From Acanthornis magna (lineage: Eukaryota; Chordata; Aves; Passeriformes; Acanthizidae), in contig JAWUZG010000001.1 in assembly GCA_036785705.1 (NCBI GenBank), forward strand, positions 9,424,001-9,488,000: a stretch of DNA of 64,000 nucleotides, given 5' to 3'. The position numbers and the translations under genes were made by a program. The notes beneath the pieces were generated by a model. It had not been told where the DNA came from. It did no database searches and was given only the letters and a program-made list of their open reading frames with translations. Each line of letters starts with the position of its first letter. Within the stretch, counting starts at the first letter, position 1. Below, piece after piece: positions 11,700 to 24,191 of this stretch.

Positions 11700-14600
11700 A
11701 TGGTAAAACTTTGTCTGTGAATTTTCTGCAGTGAGCTAAACTCACTTACTGTAAACTGGGGAAGCTTTGTTAAAAAACCCCACAAAAAACAGCAGAGAGC
11801 AATTTGCTACTAGGGCATGATACAGAATCAAAAGAACATAAAATGCAATAGTTAAAGTTTTCTGAAAATTACTGTAAAGAAAAGATGTTCAATATGAAAT
11901 AGAATTAACTACTTGCTGAAGTTTGAAAGTCCATTTCTTCTGCTGCACTTTTTCCTCTGCTCCTTGTATCACAAATTACTGGGGAATAGCACTATCATGC
12001 AAGATATTTCACCATATGAAACCAATAACATTGTAAAGTTATCTCAAGTAACTGCAAAAGTATACTTTTTTAACTAATTGGAACTTCTTTGTGTATACTT
12101 TGCAAGTATGACTTTTCAGTGTAAGTTTGCTGGACTGCCTTTGCCATTGATTTTACAAGCAGTGCCTGCTGGAAATGAAAACCAGATCTCTATCAAAAGA
12201 CATTAAAAGCAGAAATGTGCAGTTAAAGGTTCTCAAGTAATAAAATTATTTAGAAGTCTAGTATTAAAAACTGAAAGAGTTACAGAAGGGAATTATCCAA
12301 AAATGAGTCATGCAATTTTAGGTTTTGATCAGTTCTTTTGGAAAACATTTCTTTATACTAAACACTAGTTAAGAGAAAGCATAAGTTAAGCATTATTGTA
12401 AGTGGAAAATATTAATCAACAGCACCCTGTAAAAACAAGAATCTATACCCTGAAATTACTTAAATTTCTATCTGCAGGTTTGTATCGTACTGAAAACTAT
12501 TCATTTGACTGAACTACATTTCTAACTGGAATAAGTCACAATTACCACAAGCACCACAAATAAAAGCATACAGAAAATCAAAACCTAGAATTAGGACCTT
12601 CTGCTCTGGTAGAGATTTAGTTGTAGTCATGCAATTCTGCAAGTCAGCAAAATTAGGCATTTTGAAGAAGATGGAAACTCCCACTGAGGAGCTGACCACT
12701 TAAGGAGTGGCATACTGACTTTTGGAACTGACTTTATGCTTTCAGTATAGAGTGGGGATGCTAACTTGAACTGAACACAAAGGCAAAGAGATAGGAAGTG
12801 CAAAAAGAATGCTGCTGTAAAAAAAAATACAAAAATATTAAGAAATGAAATATAAGATAACATTTCATGGAACCAACAATGTGCATTATTAGCCAGTGGA
12901 ATATAAAGGTGTGGGTTATTTGTGGTGCTTTTTTTTTTTTAATGGAAATATTCAATTCATATACAGTACAAAAGTATCCTTCCTCATAGAAGACTGAACC
13001 TTTTTGCAGTTTAGTGTGATATTCCACAGAAATGAGTGGAAAAAATCAAACTTGCAGAAGTATACTTCCAAACATACCTGATAAAATAGATAATGAATTT
13101 AGAGATTGGGGTTTATACTCTGATAGCTCTGAGTCTTTTTAATGTATATGTTGCTGCAAGGCTACAGAATTTAAGACACAGGTAAGCCTTCCTTACTGCA
13201 TTTTGAAGACTGTGATCAAAACCTTACAGTACTTTTGAAGACTTGCTGATTTCCTTTATAGGTCATATGACCAATTTTTTAAGATCTGGGAATTTTGACA
13301 CACACACCTTTTTTTTTCCATTTTTAAAGTGACATCTTCCTTAAAACTTAAGGAGCACACGGACTGCCAAAAATCCTTGTTTTGTGTTACAGCTAAATAC
13401 TGCAGGAATTCTGTCATATTGGTTTTTTAATTAATCTTGACATTGGCAAGCTCAGGATCATTGTTTTAAGGCAATCTGACAAACTCCCCTTCTGTCATTT
13501 ATTCCTGATGGACAGTGCTCATGTCTTCCATATGCAACAGAATTTTTCAGAGAAATTGTAGTTGATTATCTCTGTTGGGCCATATGGAAGTTAAAATGCT
13601 TGTATGGAATAATATGAGAGAATAAAAAAATTATCCCCACACTTCACTAGCTCCTTGTTCCAATAAAGGATGTCTGGTACACCACAGCAATTTTCATGTG
13701 CAGCATTATGAAATGCAATACTGCCACCTCTAAGCACTTTGTGTTAGTTACCACCGTACACAGAACCTGTGCTGAGCTAATGCTTTTGGGATTGTCATGT
13801 GAAATGTTCATTAAATCTATCTGCTATCAAATCCTTAACAGGACAGCAACTTTTTGCACCTCCCCATAATCTCAGAAACAATGAGCTTTGCTTTTTGTCT
13901 AAAAATTGTCAATACAAAGAGTGTTATCTTATGGTTTTGGATCAGCAGCATCATGTGTGACTGGGAAAATTTCATATTAACAAGGTACAAGATAACTGCA
14001 AAAGGTATTTTGTCAGTGAAGAATTTTTCTTTGCTATTTGCTATTTACATATCAAAAAATTATGTTCCAAACTTCAGCATAAATATATGGAAATCTAAAA
14101 AGACAAAATATCAGCCAACATGGAGAAAACACAGATTATAATAAAAGCAATACTGATGAGGAGATGAGTGGTAGGCTTGGAGACACTAAATGCAAAACGT
14201 TGCCAAAACAGATGTTTGTTATATGAGGATATGGCATTTCAGACTAAAAAAAAAAAGTCAAAATGTATTATACAAGTGCCAAAGAAAAAAATGTTTCTGA
14301 ACTTTGTGGGGATGTTGTTTGCCTCATAGGAAAGGGAAACAATGTACAGCTGTTCTTCAAATCTTTTATATTATATTTAATGAAATATAATTTACACAAT
14401 GCTTCATGTTTAGATCTACCTTCTAGGTGGAACATTAAACTTGCGTAATTATAAGACTTCCATGTTTTACTGACCTGCAGAAGAGGCACTACCCCTATTG
14501 TTCCATTCTTATATAATGGGAACAAATCTCTTAGTATGAAGATTGTTTCACAATAAATGTCAATATAATATAAAGGCAAAAAGTCAGTACTTGTATATGA

Positions 14601-15235
14601 AAATATAATAGTTGAGTCTGCGTCTTCTTCCATGTTGTGGTCACCTTGTCGCAATTTCAGTTATCAGGCACAAAGATCATCCAAATAACCGGAAATCCAA
14701 TACCAACCAACTCTAAGGAGGAAAGTTTGTGCTTTTGAAATATATTCCTGCAACAAAGGACTTGAGAGAGGAGATTTCAGTAAAAATAGGTATGTAGATG
14801 GAAGATACTATAACCTGAAAAGGAATGAAGGCACAGGAAATGGGGAGAAAGCTGGGGGGAATAGTGGGGGGAATAGTGCTGAGGAAGATCTCTGAAACCT
14901 CCCATGCAAAAGCAGCACAAAGGGCTCTATCTCAGGTGTCTGAACATCAACACGTTTAGTCTGGGAATCAACCAGCAGGGACCAAAGTCCATGCACAGGT
15001 GCAGAGCTGAGATTTCACTGCGACTCCAGAGATGCAAAGGGATAGCACACGGAACTGAAGGGGTGCGATGAAAGGTTCCAGAGTATTTAGGAATGACAGC
15101 CCAGAAAGGTGAGGATGGGCTGCACTCTCTGCAAAGTCATGCCTGAGCTCCATGCATGGAGCTTTGCATTGGGATGGGTGACAAATCAATCAAGAGCTTC
15201 TTTGTAATGATTAGAAGCTAGACCTGTGAGCATTG
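11700..15235. other. Putative LRRC17 5' intron, first part
   Basis: AT-rich sequence in which I recognise nothing except the short minus-strand F-box-like candidate at 14420-14474. Several open frames exist on both strands but have neither homology nor splice context. Confidence 0.4.
14420..14474 (-). pseudogene. Candidate FBXL13 F-box exon
   Basis: On the minus strand, a consensus acceptor (GCCTCTTCTGCAG) and donor (AGAAG|GTAGAT) bracket 55 bp encoding VSKTWKSYNYASLMFHLE. The F-box of FBXL13 reads VCKTW......ASLW at this point, so the start of the match is good while the invariant-type Trp is Met here. The first half of the F-box was not found with confidence. It fits the expected order upstream of the LRR exons. 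Confidence 0.3.
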
Positions 15236-16240
15236 CATTGTGGTAGGTATCTGCTGCAGACCGCGTGGTCTGCTTGATCAGGAAGAGATGGTGGATGAAA
15301 CCTCTGGACAGCTGAAGGAAGCCTTACTCTTGCCTATCCTGGTTACTCATGAGAGACTTTAGCCACTCATATCTGCTGCCAGAAAATCTGTCCGGGCACG
15401 AGCAAGCCAGGAGACTTCTAGAGCACGTTGAAGACAATTTCTTGATCCAGCTGACTGACAAATGCTCTAGGGAATGTGTTCTTCAACAGGTCAAGGAATG
15501 TGAAGAGTTTGAGTGGCTTTGGTTACTGCAGCTGTGAAAATGAGAGGTTCAAAATCCAGACAGAAGAAAATTGGACAAACTGTAGAAGAAAAAAACTGAA
15601 CTTCCAGCCGATTTTGGCTAGTTTAGGGATCTGTTTAACAGGATATCATGGTAGACAGCCCTGGAGGGCAAAGGGGCCCAGGAGAACAGGTTAATCTTTA
15701 AGGAAAAGCTACTCAATTACTTTTTTGCCTCAGTTTTCACAGCTAAGGCTTGTCTGAAGGCTTCCCAAGTGCCTCGCTGGAGCCTGTGAGCAGAGTCTGG
15801 GAGAGTGAAACAATCCTTATTGTGGAAGAAGATAATGTCAGGGAGCACCTGAGGAAATGGGATGAGACAGGGCGCATCCAGGAGGAAGAAAGCTGTCTCT
15901 TGTCATTGAGAGGCCTCACTTGTTTTTGAAAGGTCATGACAATCAGAGGAGATTCCTAATGACTGGAAGATAGGAAATGTCACATCCATTTTCAGGAAAT
16001 GGAAGAAGATCCAAGAAATTACAGGCCGGTCAGCTCCACCTGAGTCCCTGGGAAGGATATGTAGCAAATCCTCCTTGAAGCCCTGTCCAAGTACATGAAA
16101 GATGAAAAAGTGACAGTGAACAGCCAGCATGAGTCTATCAAGGGCAAAGCATTCCTCACTATTTAGATTGTTTTCTACGATGAAATTACTAGATCTATTG
16201 ATAAGGGGAGAAATGTAGCCCTTGCCTCACTAACTTGACT
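15236..16240 (+). mobile_element. CR1 LINE fragment (endonuclease end to start of reverse transcriptase)
   Basis: Decayed CR1 ORF2 in several frames. An early part carries the equivalent of the RRLLE...DNFL.Q endonuclease-end region (15404-15460). Later come FSSVFTA-like and DWKIGNVT.IFRKWKK segments, YRPVSSTxVPGK-like sequence and, near 16130-16220, the HGFTKGKS/FYDEITRSIDKGR-like region that opens the reverse transcriptase. Multiple stops and frameshifts make it inactive. The 3' half, including the catalytic region, is absent. Confidence 0.8.
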
Positions 16241-17716
16241 ATCCTAAACCATTTTTGTTTGAAGTTTTTGAATTGTATTTTACTTACGGTAATTTTTAAA
16301 AACTTGTGTGTAAATATTAGTGTGTTTCTAGGCTAGAACATAGGATGTACACTTCACTACAAAGTGACTACAAATTATACCAAATTAATTTTTTGTACAC
16401 TTAACAGTAGAAATAGCCTATAAATGGATGAATCTATTAAGAAACCTGATTTCTGAACAAAATACTACTTTTATTTTTAGATTGATTTTATTATTAGAAA
16501 AATTTTCATATAACATTATTTTTTCTAAGAAATTATTAATTAAAACAAAGACAAACATTGTTTTTCCATCAAGGAAGAGCAATGAAAAAACCTTAAAGTA
16601 AATTAATGGAAGGCAAGACAAAACTAAAAATGTTAAACTGAGGAAAAAAATGGACAAATACATAATAGTGATTGCATTCTTAGACACTTTTCAAATTAAA
16701 GCTCTTAAAAATATCAAGAAATTTAGCAAGACATTTTTAGAGCCCAAGTGGACTACTGAAGGAATAAAGGAAGTTGTAAACAATACAGAATTAAAATGTA
16801 TTGTTTTTGACAATTCCAAGCTTATAAAAACCACAAAACCCTCCTCCCCGACTGGTGAAGTTTTGAAGTCTGTTTATCAAAATCAATTGAGATTAAATAT
16901 ATAATTTTGCCCTGGTACTGTAGAAAACCAATGAGAACTTCACTGATTATCTCTGAATCCCACTAAACTCCATTTTCAAAGTACTTAAGAACATAAGTCT
17001 CTACTTTTCTATCAGGAAGATTTGTGGCCCAATTAACCAGAACACTTGAAAAAAATCCTTCTTCTCGGTATAAATTAGAACTCAAAGAAGAAGTTTGTAG
17101 CTCTTATATTTAATATCTGGCATTCCAGATATTTAATTTAGGCTAATTTTTAAATTCACCTAAAAAATCCCAAAAACAAATGACAAACTTCTAACCCAAA
17201 CAAAAGCAAAAAACCCAACCAGCCCAAAACCTGATCATATTAAAGATGAACAGTTCAAATTCTCATTGAATGACATAAAGGTAAGAGTTCTTCATACAGG
17301 TTCAGTCCATCTGGGCCAATATCCTGAGCCTATGGTCACAGCAGATTACTGACATGAAAGCACAAACTCCCCAAAATTGGGGTAAACAGTCCTGAAAAGA
17401 TGACTTAAAAGCAAGCCCACCCTTGAGTGCAAATTAAAACTGGGAGTTTGATGGGCACTGGATGGCTTTCCCTGGTCTGGCTCTGTATGTGTTCTGGTTG
17501 TTCAGCACTCAGGAAGTTGGAAAAGACCAGCTTCAAATTCCTCATTTGAGCTCAGCTTCCAAGATTAACTTAAATGCAAAAAAGTCCAGCTTGATGCTGT
17601 TTTCCGGAACTCATGAGAATCTTCTAACAAAGATCAGTGAGAAATTGGTCCATATAGTTTCCCAGGTTTAATCAAAATGAAAAACAGTAGACCATAGTCA
17701 GTAAAAAACTAACAAA
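16241..17716. other. Putative LRRC17 5' intron, second part
   Basis: AT-rich sequence with no recognised gene or repeat. Confidence 0.4.
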
Positions 17717-17774
17717 GATAGAGATAGAGATAGAGATAGAGATAGAGATAGAGATAGAGATAGAGATAGAGAGC
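17717..17774. repeat. GATAGA hexanucleotide microsatellite
   Basis: About nine to ten near-perfect tandem copies of GATAGA. It lies roughly 130 bp upstream of the acceptor of the LRRC17 start-codon exon and is likely to vary in length between individuals. Confidence 0.95.
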
Positions 17775-17902
17775 ATTAAATTTTCAAAGTATTTGTGAAG
17801 ATCCTAGTATCATGTTTGAGTACTTGACTGTATATTATGTACAAGCCTCCATGAAAGTGCCCATTTCATCTGTTCTAATGTTTTACTTTTCTTCCAACAC
17901 AG

Positions 17903-18776
17903 GATCCCACAAACCCCAGCTGTGCCTCCTCAGATTTGTACGGCACTGATTCAGACTATCCAAAAATTTCAACTGTTCCAGCTGTCACAGAAAATAACTG
18001 GGGCCAGCTGAATGACAGGATGCAAGTGGTTGCTATTATACTACTAATTCTTCTTTGTAATGTATCTGACTGTAGGAGGGCAAGGAATAGGAGTTTGAGA
18101 AATAATGAAAGAGAAAGCATCTTAAGGAGAGCATCTAGCACTGTAAAGCGCAATGCCCGAGGCCTAACATGTGATATTTACACTTACCTTCATGAGAAAT
18201 ACCTAGATTGTCAGGAAAGAAAATTGGGTTTTGTGGCACCTGATTGGCCAGAGGATATAAAACACATGCTGCTAGCAAGAAACAGAATTCGTAAATTGAA
18301 GAATAATATGTTTTCCAAGTATAAAGTACTGAAAAGTCTGGATTTACAACAGAACGACATATCAAAAATAGAGAGCGAGGCTTTTTATGGTTTGGATAAA
18401 CTTACCACACTCTTACTTCAGCATAACCAAATTGAGACTTTATCTGAGGAGATTTTTATTTATACACCCAGTCTAAACTACCTACGTCTTTATGATAATC
18501 CCTGGCATTGCAACTGTGAGCTAGAAACTCTTGTTACAATGCTACAGGTTCCAACAAACAGGAATTTGGGAAATTATGCCAAATGTGTGCACCCAATAGA
18601 ACTGAAAAATCAAAAGCTAAAGCAGATAAAAGCTGATCAGCTGTGTAGTGAAGAGGACAGGCAGGACCCCAAAAACATAAAACGGGAGAAGCCTGAACCT
18701 GTCAAACCAGAATTTGATTCCTCTATGTGCCACATGTATGTGTTTCCTGTTCCAACTCTGAACTGCAAAAGGAAAG
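17903..18776 (+). CDS. LRRC17: LRRC17 exon with start codon
   Basis: The acceptor is TTCCAACACAG (17892-17902) and the donor is AAAG|GTTTGT after 18776. Bases 17903-18019 are 5' UTR. The coding part gives residues 1-252: signal peptide, first LRR block, first LRRCT and the spacer up to CKRK. Confidence 0.9.
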
Positions 18777-21700
18777 GTTTGTATCCCTCATTATAACTGA
18801 ATTAATGATTTTAATATTCTATTTATTTAATCCTTACTACAGTTATTCGCATATTATTTGCTGCAAATGAATGTAGTGCTAGTACTTGCATTACTTAAAC
18901 TGATACTGTTAATTGTTTTTCCCTTGTAACTACCAGCAATAAGTAGGAATTCTTCCTGCATTTTACCTCTGCTCTGCAACCCAGATTCCACAGATATTTC
19001 TTAGTGCTCCAATATAAGTATCTAACAGAAATCAACAGGAATAAAATGAAGCATATTACTTAAGTTACTGAAGACAAGGACCAGCACCTCACTGGTCTGA
19101 TTGTACAACTATAAACAGACTAATCAGTCAGATCACAGCTGTGCTGAAACTGTTGAACTGACACAAAAAAGCACAGAGTGTCTTTTCTTCCTTCCATTGT
19201 ACAAACACAAAGATGGCAATAACTTTGACAGAAGTGAGCTGTGAAGCAGGACTGGAGCAGCCAGCTGTGTTTTCAATCCCAAAGGAACCTGATTGCAAAG
19301 GAAAGCCTTTGCATCCTCACATTTGCTGCGCAAGATTTCTTCTACTAAGGGCAGAAATTGTATGTTTGTGTTCATGAAGAAATACCTCCTCTGTGTTCTT
19401 CCTCCCAGCACCCAGAAAACAATTCAAAGTTGAAGGGCCTTCAAGAAATATTTTTCAGACACTTGGATCCATTCCATCCCTAAATTTTTCTCAGGCCCCT
19501 AAGAGCCACAGTAAAGCCTTAAGGGTAAACCAGATGGGGCATATATCAACAGAAAAGTGCACATTTATTTATGCTTTATATTTCCCATATTTTATCCCAC
19601 AATGAAACAAAGCAAACAACAGAACAATTCAGAAGAGAATTATTCCTTAACATAACAATTCTGAAATACGCATTGCTTGAAGCAGACAACATTGTGAGAC
19701 CTTTTCCCCAATTTTAGCAGAGCTTAGCCTGCAATACCAAATCACTGCAGTATGTTTTGTTCAGCTAAACTTCTATTTGCTTTAAGAGCAACTTGATTTT
19801 ATGTAAAATCTCAGTGTGCCCTTAGTCTTGCACCTTTATGCCAGAGACAAGCTCAGAATTCAGTATAAGGAGATAATATCTAAATATCAATGATTAACGA
19901 TTTCAGTATTTGATTACATGGTTTATCTACTATGTATGTCATAGAAATGGTCTGTGTTCTTTACTTTTCTCCACCCTGTTAAATTCCTTTCTTGTCCCTC
20001 TGGCTCAATTTTTGTTTTATTGTTTATCATTTTTATTAATGGTATATGCTGCTTTACCTGCTAATATTTATTATTTTTTAAATATTCACATACCTTACCT
20101 TTCCTTGTAGGTAGGATCTTAATTATTAGATTATAGATTATGATCCTAATTATCCTTCATAGGATCTTAATTATATCACTATTACTTTATGTCTCCAGTA
20201 AGATGTTATTGAACAGAAGCCAGGCATATATTATAATCCTAATACAAGCAAAGACTGATTTCACAACTCTCCCCACTTAGCGGTATCAAAGAGATGAGCT
20301 GAATACATAAATACACTCAAAAACTTCTAGGAAGAAAAACATTACTTTTTCATATAAGTTTATAGAAACATTCGATGTAGTCTGATCTTCCTGGGAGTTT
20401 CAAAAGGGTTTATGATATTTTAAAACATGGTTTATTGTCTTTAATATTAATAATGGAGGAATAAAGTCATTTCAGCTTCTATACAAGGGTACTAGAGGGT
20501 ACAGGGACTCCCTCCTTCAGGTCAAGAACTAAGTATATCAATCCAGAACTTTATATATATCCAGAACCAATCCATTCCTGAATGCCTAGCATGGACACAT
20601 TGAGTATATTTCAATTTTTTTTGGAAGTACCAGATCTACTGTGCTATGCTTGACAGCTGGATGCAGATATCCCATGGATATTTAGTATTTCTGAACATAT
20701 GGTAATCTTTGATGAAAGCATTGTACTTACTGTCTTTGTATATGGATATTGTACAGCAGATGCACAATTTCACCGGGATTTCCATCAGAAATAGGAGCAT
20801 AATGCACAAAAATCCATGGAAAACACAAACATTTCTCTAAATCTGTGTGGACAAGAATTCAGAGTAGGAAAAAAAAGGTGCATCAGTTGCCAAACCAGTA
20901 AGATGACATAAAAAGCTGCAATCCATTATTCCTTTACAATGGAGGGAATGGAATGACAAGCAGTCTACCACTACTGAGTGTGTCTAAAAGGGTATGACAA
21001 CAGGTTGGGAGCTTTCAGTTAATGCCAGAAAGCTCATGAAAGAAATATCTTAAAAATACATTTATCCATGTGTATGTTCTTTTTCTTTTAAAATAATGTA
21101 CTTATATCTCATCAGACCAGTGATATGCCAGACCTTGTGGTACTCCAGAATGAAATAGTCTATGCCCTTGATTCTTTTACAAAAAAAAAACAAAGAAAAA
21201 GAAATTGGAAGCAAAAGCAATTTGTTTGCTTTTCTGCAAAGAACTTGTATTTGCAAGAACAGTTGAAAAAAATCTGCTTTCTAGTACTGCCAAACTCTCC
21301 AAGTCTCTAAATTCAAGCATTATTTGCATTCATTTGGTGATAAATAGGCCCTGAAACTTTGACATCTGCAGAAGCAGGAAGCAATCCAACCACAGCAGGC
21401 TGGAGTAGTTATAATATTTATGTATTTATAATACCAAAGCTCTGCTCATAATCAGATATAAGGCAGGAAGAGTGATATGTTGCTTTAGTCTCAAAAATAC
21501 CTGATTCATTAGACATCTTAAGAACTTCAGAAATACAGTAACCACACAAATTCCATCACAGACCCAGAAACTACTTGCTTTCATTCAAGGATGGTCAAAT
21601 AAGAGATACTGCTCATTTTCTTGTAATGATAGCACAGGATTAGAACCCTCATTGGGCAAATATAATAACCCTGAATAATGTTTATTAACATTACCATGAG

Positions 21701-24191
21701 AGGGTTCAAACCACAGTCTGCACTTCTCAAGCATGGGCCCTTGCTACTGGACTAGGAGCTATTTTTTCTGTAGTTCTTTTGCAAGGAACACTGAAAGGAT
21801 ACAAACACAGATTACTGAGAGGCCCTTGGCTACTTTGGAAATGCCAAATGATGGAAATGCCAATGATACCAAGCAGGAGAGAGAAGCAGACAGAATGCCA
21901 CTCTGCTGCCTGGATGGCTTTTCATATAGTTACTCTGGTTTCTTTTCTTTAAACAATCAAGCTGTTCACACACATTTTTATTAATATCTTTATAGTATCT
22001 TTTTAGTATCATTTTTATAGTATCTTCATTACTTACCCTATCCCTGTGTGAATGGTCTAGCTCTACCAAAATAAAAATATAAAATGCAGAAAGAGGCTTT
22101 ACCATAAGCACTAACGAAGAGAACAATTTCCACATCAAATGTAAAGGTACAAGTAAAGAAAAGAATGAGATTCAGAAGTTGAAAAAACATGGTGGCACTA
22201 ATAGAGGGTTAAAGGAGGAAGAAAACAAGAAACAATGTTAGACTGACATTACTCAGTCTGGTATGCAACTGTGATACCTAAGCATTAAGAATAATCTAAA
22301 GCTGATACCAGCTATGTCTTTTTCATTTTTTAAGATTTAAAGAAAGTTCCAGGTAACATACCTCCAGACATAGCTAAACTTGATTTGTCCAACAACAAAA
22401 TTAGACAGCTACGAGCCAAGGAGTTTGAAGATGTCAGTGAACTGAAGATATTAAATCTCAACAGTAATGGAATAGCATACATTGATCCTGGTAAGAATAA
22501 TTTTAAATATTCATTTAAAATTATATCTGTTTTATTAATTATAAACTTTGATAATGTCTCTGTCAGATATAAACCTGGGGGAGGAGGATTTAAAAACCCA
22601 GAAGTTGGTGCAAATTTTACCTTTCATACCATTCCATTCATAGAGTAAAGATTTTCACTGAAATATATTCATCATGAAAGCCAATAGAGAAAGACACATA
22701 TCAGTTACCCTTTCTTAATACTAAACTAACCCAGTGCGAAAGATAATTCTGGAACCTGAAGGCTAACAGTTTTCCGAAATGCTAAGTAGTTGAATGATTT
22801 TTTAAATATCTTTGCCACATCTAAGAAAACATGCCATAGAATGAGGCTACTTTTCAATTATATTGGACGATAAAATAACAGACCACCCAAAAGTATTTAA
22901 ACTCTTTTTGGGTAAAAATCACCACATATAATTGCTTTTAAGTTCTATTTTATTAGAGCTCAAGTGCCCTTTTTGGCAATTTGCTTACAGCCTACGTGTA
23001 TTTGTGTTTTCATTATGAAAGCAGACATAAGGTGGGAGAGAGAGAAGAAAGAGAGAGAGAGAGAAGGAGAGACTGTATCAAGCAAAAAGAGCCTTATCTA
23101 GTACCATCTAGGCAATTAAACAGCATTAGAAAGTGGTTATATCAGTAAAATGGTACTTACGAGTTTAAACATTATATACTTGATATACTTGATATATACT
23201 TGATATATAAGTTGATATACTTAATTAAGACTTCTGCCATGAAACGAAACAGTATCCTTACAAAAAGTATGAACTGCTCTCTGAAATGCAACTTGCAAGC
23301 ATTATTATGAAGCTCCATGTTTACTCCATTCCAAATCTTGAAATATTCATTTAAAGGTTCTATACATGCACACAAATACCTATATAGATACAAAAACTTC
23401 TGACCCTGTACATTGTCTAATAATAAGTTTCCATATTCCTGGTTCTGTATTATGACAACAATGGTAGGATTCAATGAGTAAATCAGGCATTCATCCTCCT
23501 CCACTGTCTCTATTCTACACTCAGGCAGGCTCATGGATTGTTTTATAGCTCTACCAGCAGAACAACTCCCCAGTATTTCTCACTTCTGAAGGTGTGTGCC
23601 ATATTTTAAAGTTCAATGTTTGAGATGACCCTTTGTAGCCTTTAGCCAAAAAAAAGAAAAAATCAATAACTGTGTAATTATTAATATGTTTTCCTGTTGT
23701 AGATATGTAGATATTTTTCCTGTCACAGATACGAGTGTTTCTAAGCTATCTTTATAAGGTACCAATAACTATTTTTCTGTTGACTAGCTGCTTTCTCAGG
23801 CCTCAATAACTTAGAGGAGCTCGATCTATCAAACAACAGCTTGCAGAATTTTGAATATGGAGTACTGGAAGACCTTTACTTTCTGAAAATACTATGGCTG
23901 AGGGATAATCCTTGGAGATGTGATTACAACATTCATTATCTTTTCTACTGGCTGAAGCATCACTACAATGTTCACTACAATGGCCTAGAATGTAAAATGC
24001 CTGAGGAATACAAAGGATGGTCTGTTGGAAAATACGTTCGGAGTTATTATGAGGAGTGCCCAAAAGATAAGCTTCCCATTTATCCAGAAACTTTTGACAT
24101 GGACAAAGATGATGAGGAATGGGAACGACACAAGGAGCAAACAGTCCAAACAGTAAAGAAGCACGGTGTAATTGTCACCGTGATAGGCTAA
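18020..24191 (+). CDS. LRRC17: LRRC17, secreted leucine-rich repeat protein (3 coding exons, 438 aa)
   Basis: Coding exons are 18020-18776, 22335-22490 and 23788-24191; all junctions are GT-AG and in phase (phase 1 at both). The protein starts with a signal peptide (MQVVAIILLILLCNVSDC), then a basic linker and a cysteine motif (LTCDIYTYLHEKYLDC). A first LRR block follows, closed by an LRRCT-type motif (NPWHCNCELETL, about residue 160), a spacer, a second LRR block and another LRRCT-type end (NPWRCDYNIHYL, about residue 345). The C-terminus is VIVTVIG. Human LRRC17 is 441 aa with the same layout. The mammalian protein is secreted and described as an inhibitor of RANKL-driven osteoclast formation; that role here is inferred from orthology. 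The ATG at 18020 is preferred because the frame upstream, although open, has no earlier ATG and would lack an N-terminal signal peptide. Confidence 0.96.
18777..22334 (+). other. LRRC17 intron between coding exons 1 and 2
   Basis: 3.6 kb, AT-rich. The motif AGGATCTTAATTA occurs twice near 20113-20175. No other repeat or gene is recognised. Confidence 0.85.
22335..22490 (+). CDS. LRRC17: LRRC17 coding exon 2
   Basis: The acceptor is TTTTTTAAG and the donor CCTG|GTAAGA. It encodes LKKVPGNIPPDIAKLDLSNN and the next LRR, ending YIDP; this begins the second LRR block. Confidence 0.93.
22491..23787 (+). other. LRRC17 intron between coding exons 2 and 3
   Basis: A GA-rich stretch lies at 23036-23073. 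At 23175-23222 the short string TTGATATA recurs four or more times. Nothing else is seen. Confidence 0.85.
23788..24191 (+). CDS. LRRC17: LRRC17 last coding exon
   Basis: The acceptor is GTTGACTAG and the stop codon is TAA at 24189-24191. It encodes the last LRRs (LEELDLSNNSLQNFEYG), the second LRRCT and the acidic then basic tail ending VIVTVIG. Confidence 0.95.

Noticed and set aside
17936..18019. Extension of the LRRC17 frame upstream of the ATG at 18020
   Set aside because: The upstream frame opens on TTG, not ATG, and would remove the signal peptide from the N-terminus; the orthologous start is 18020.
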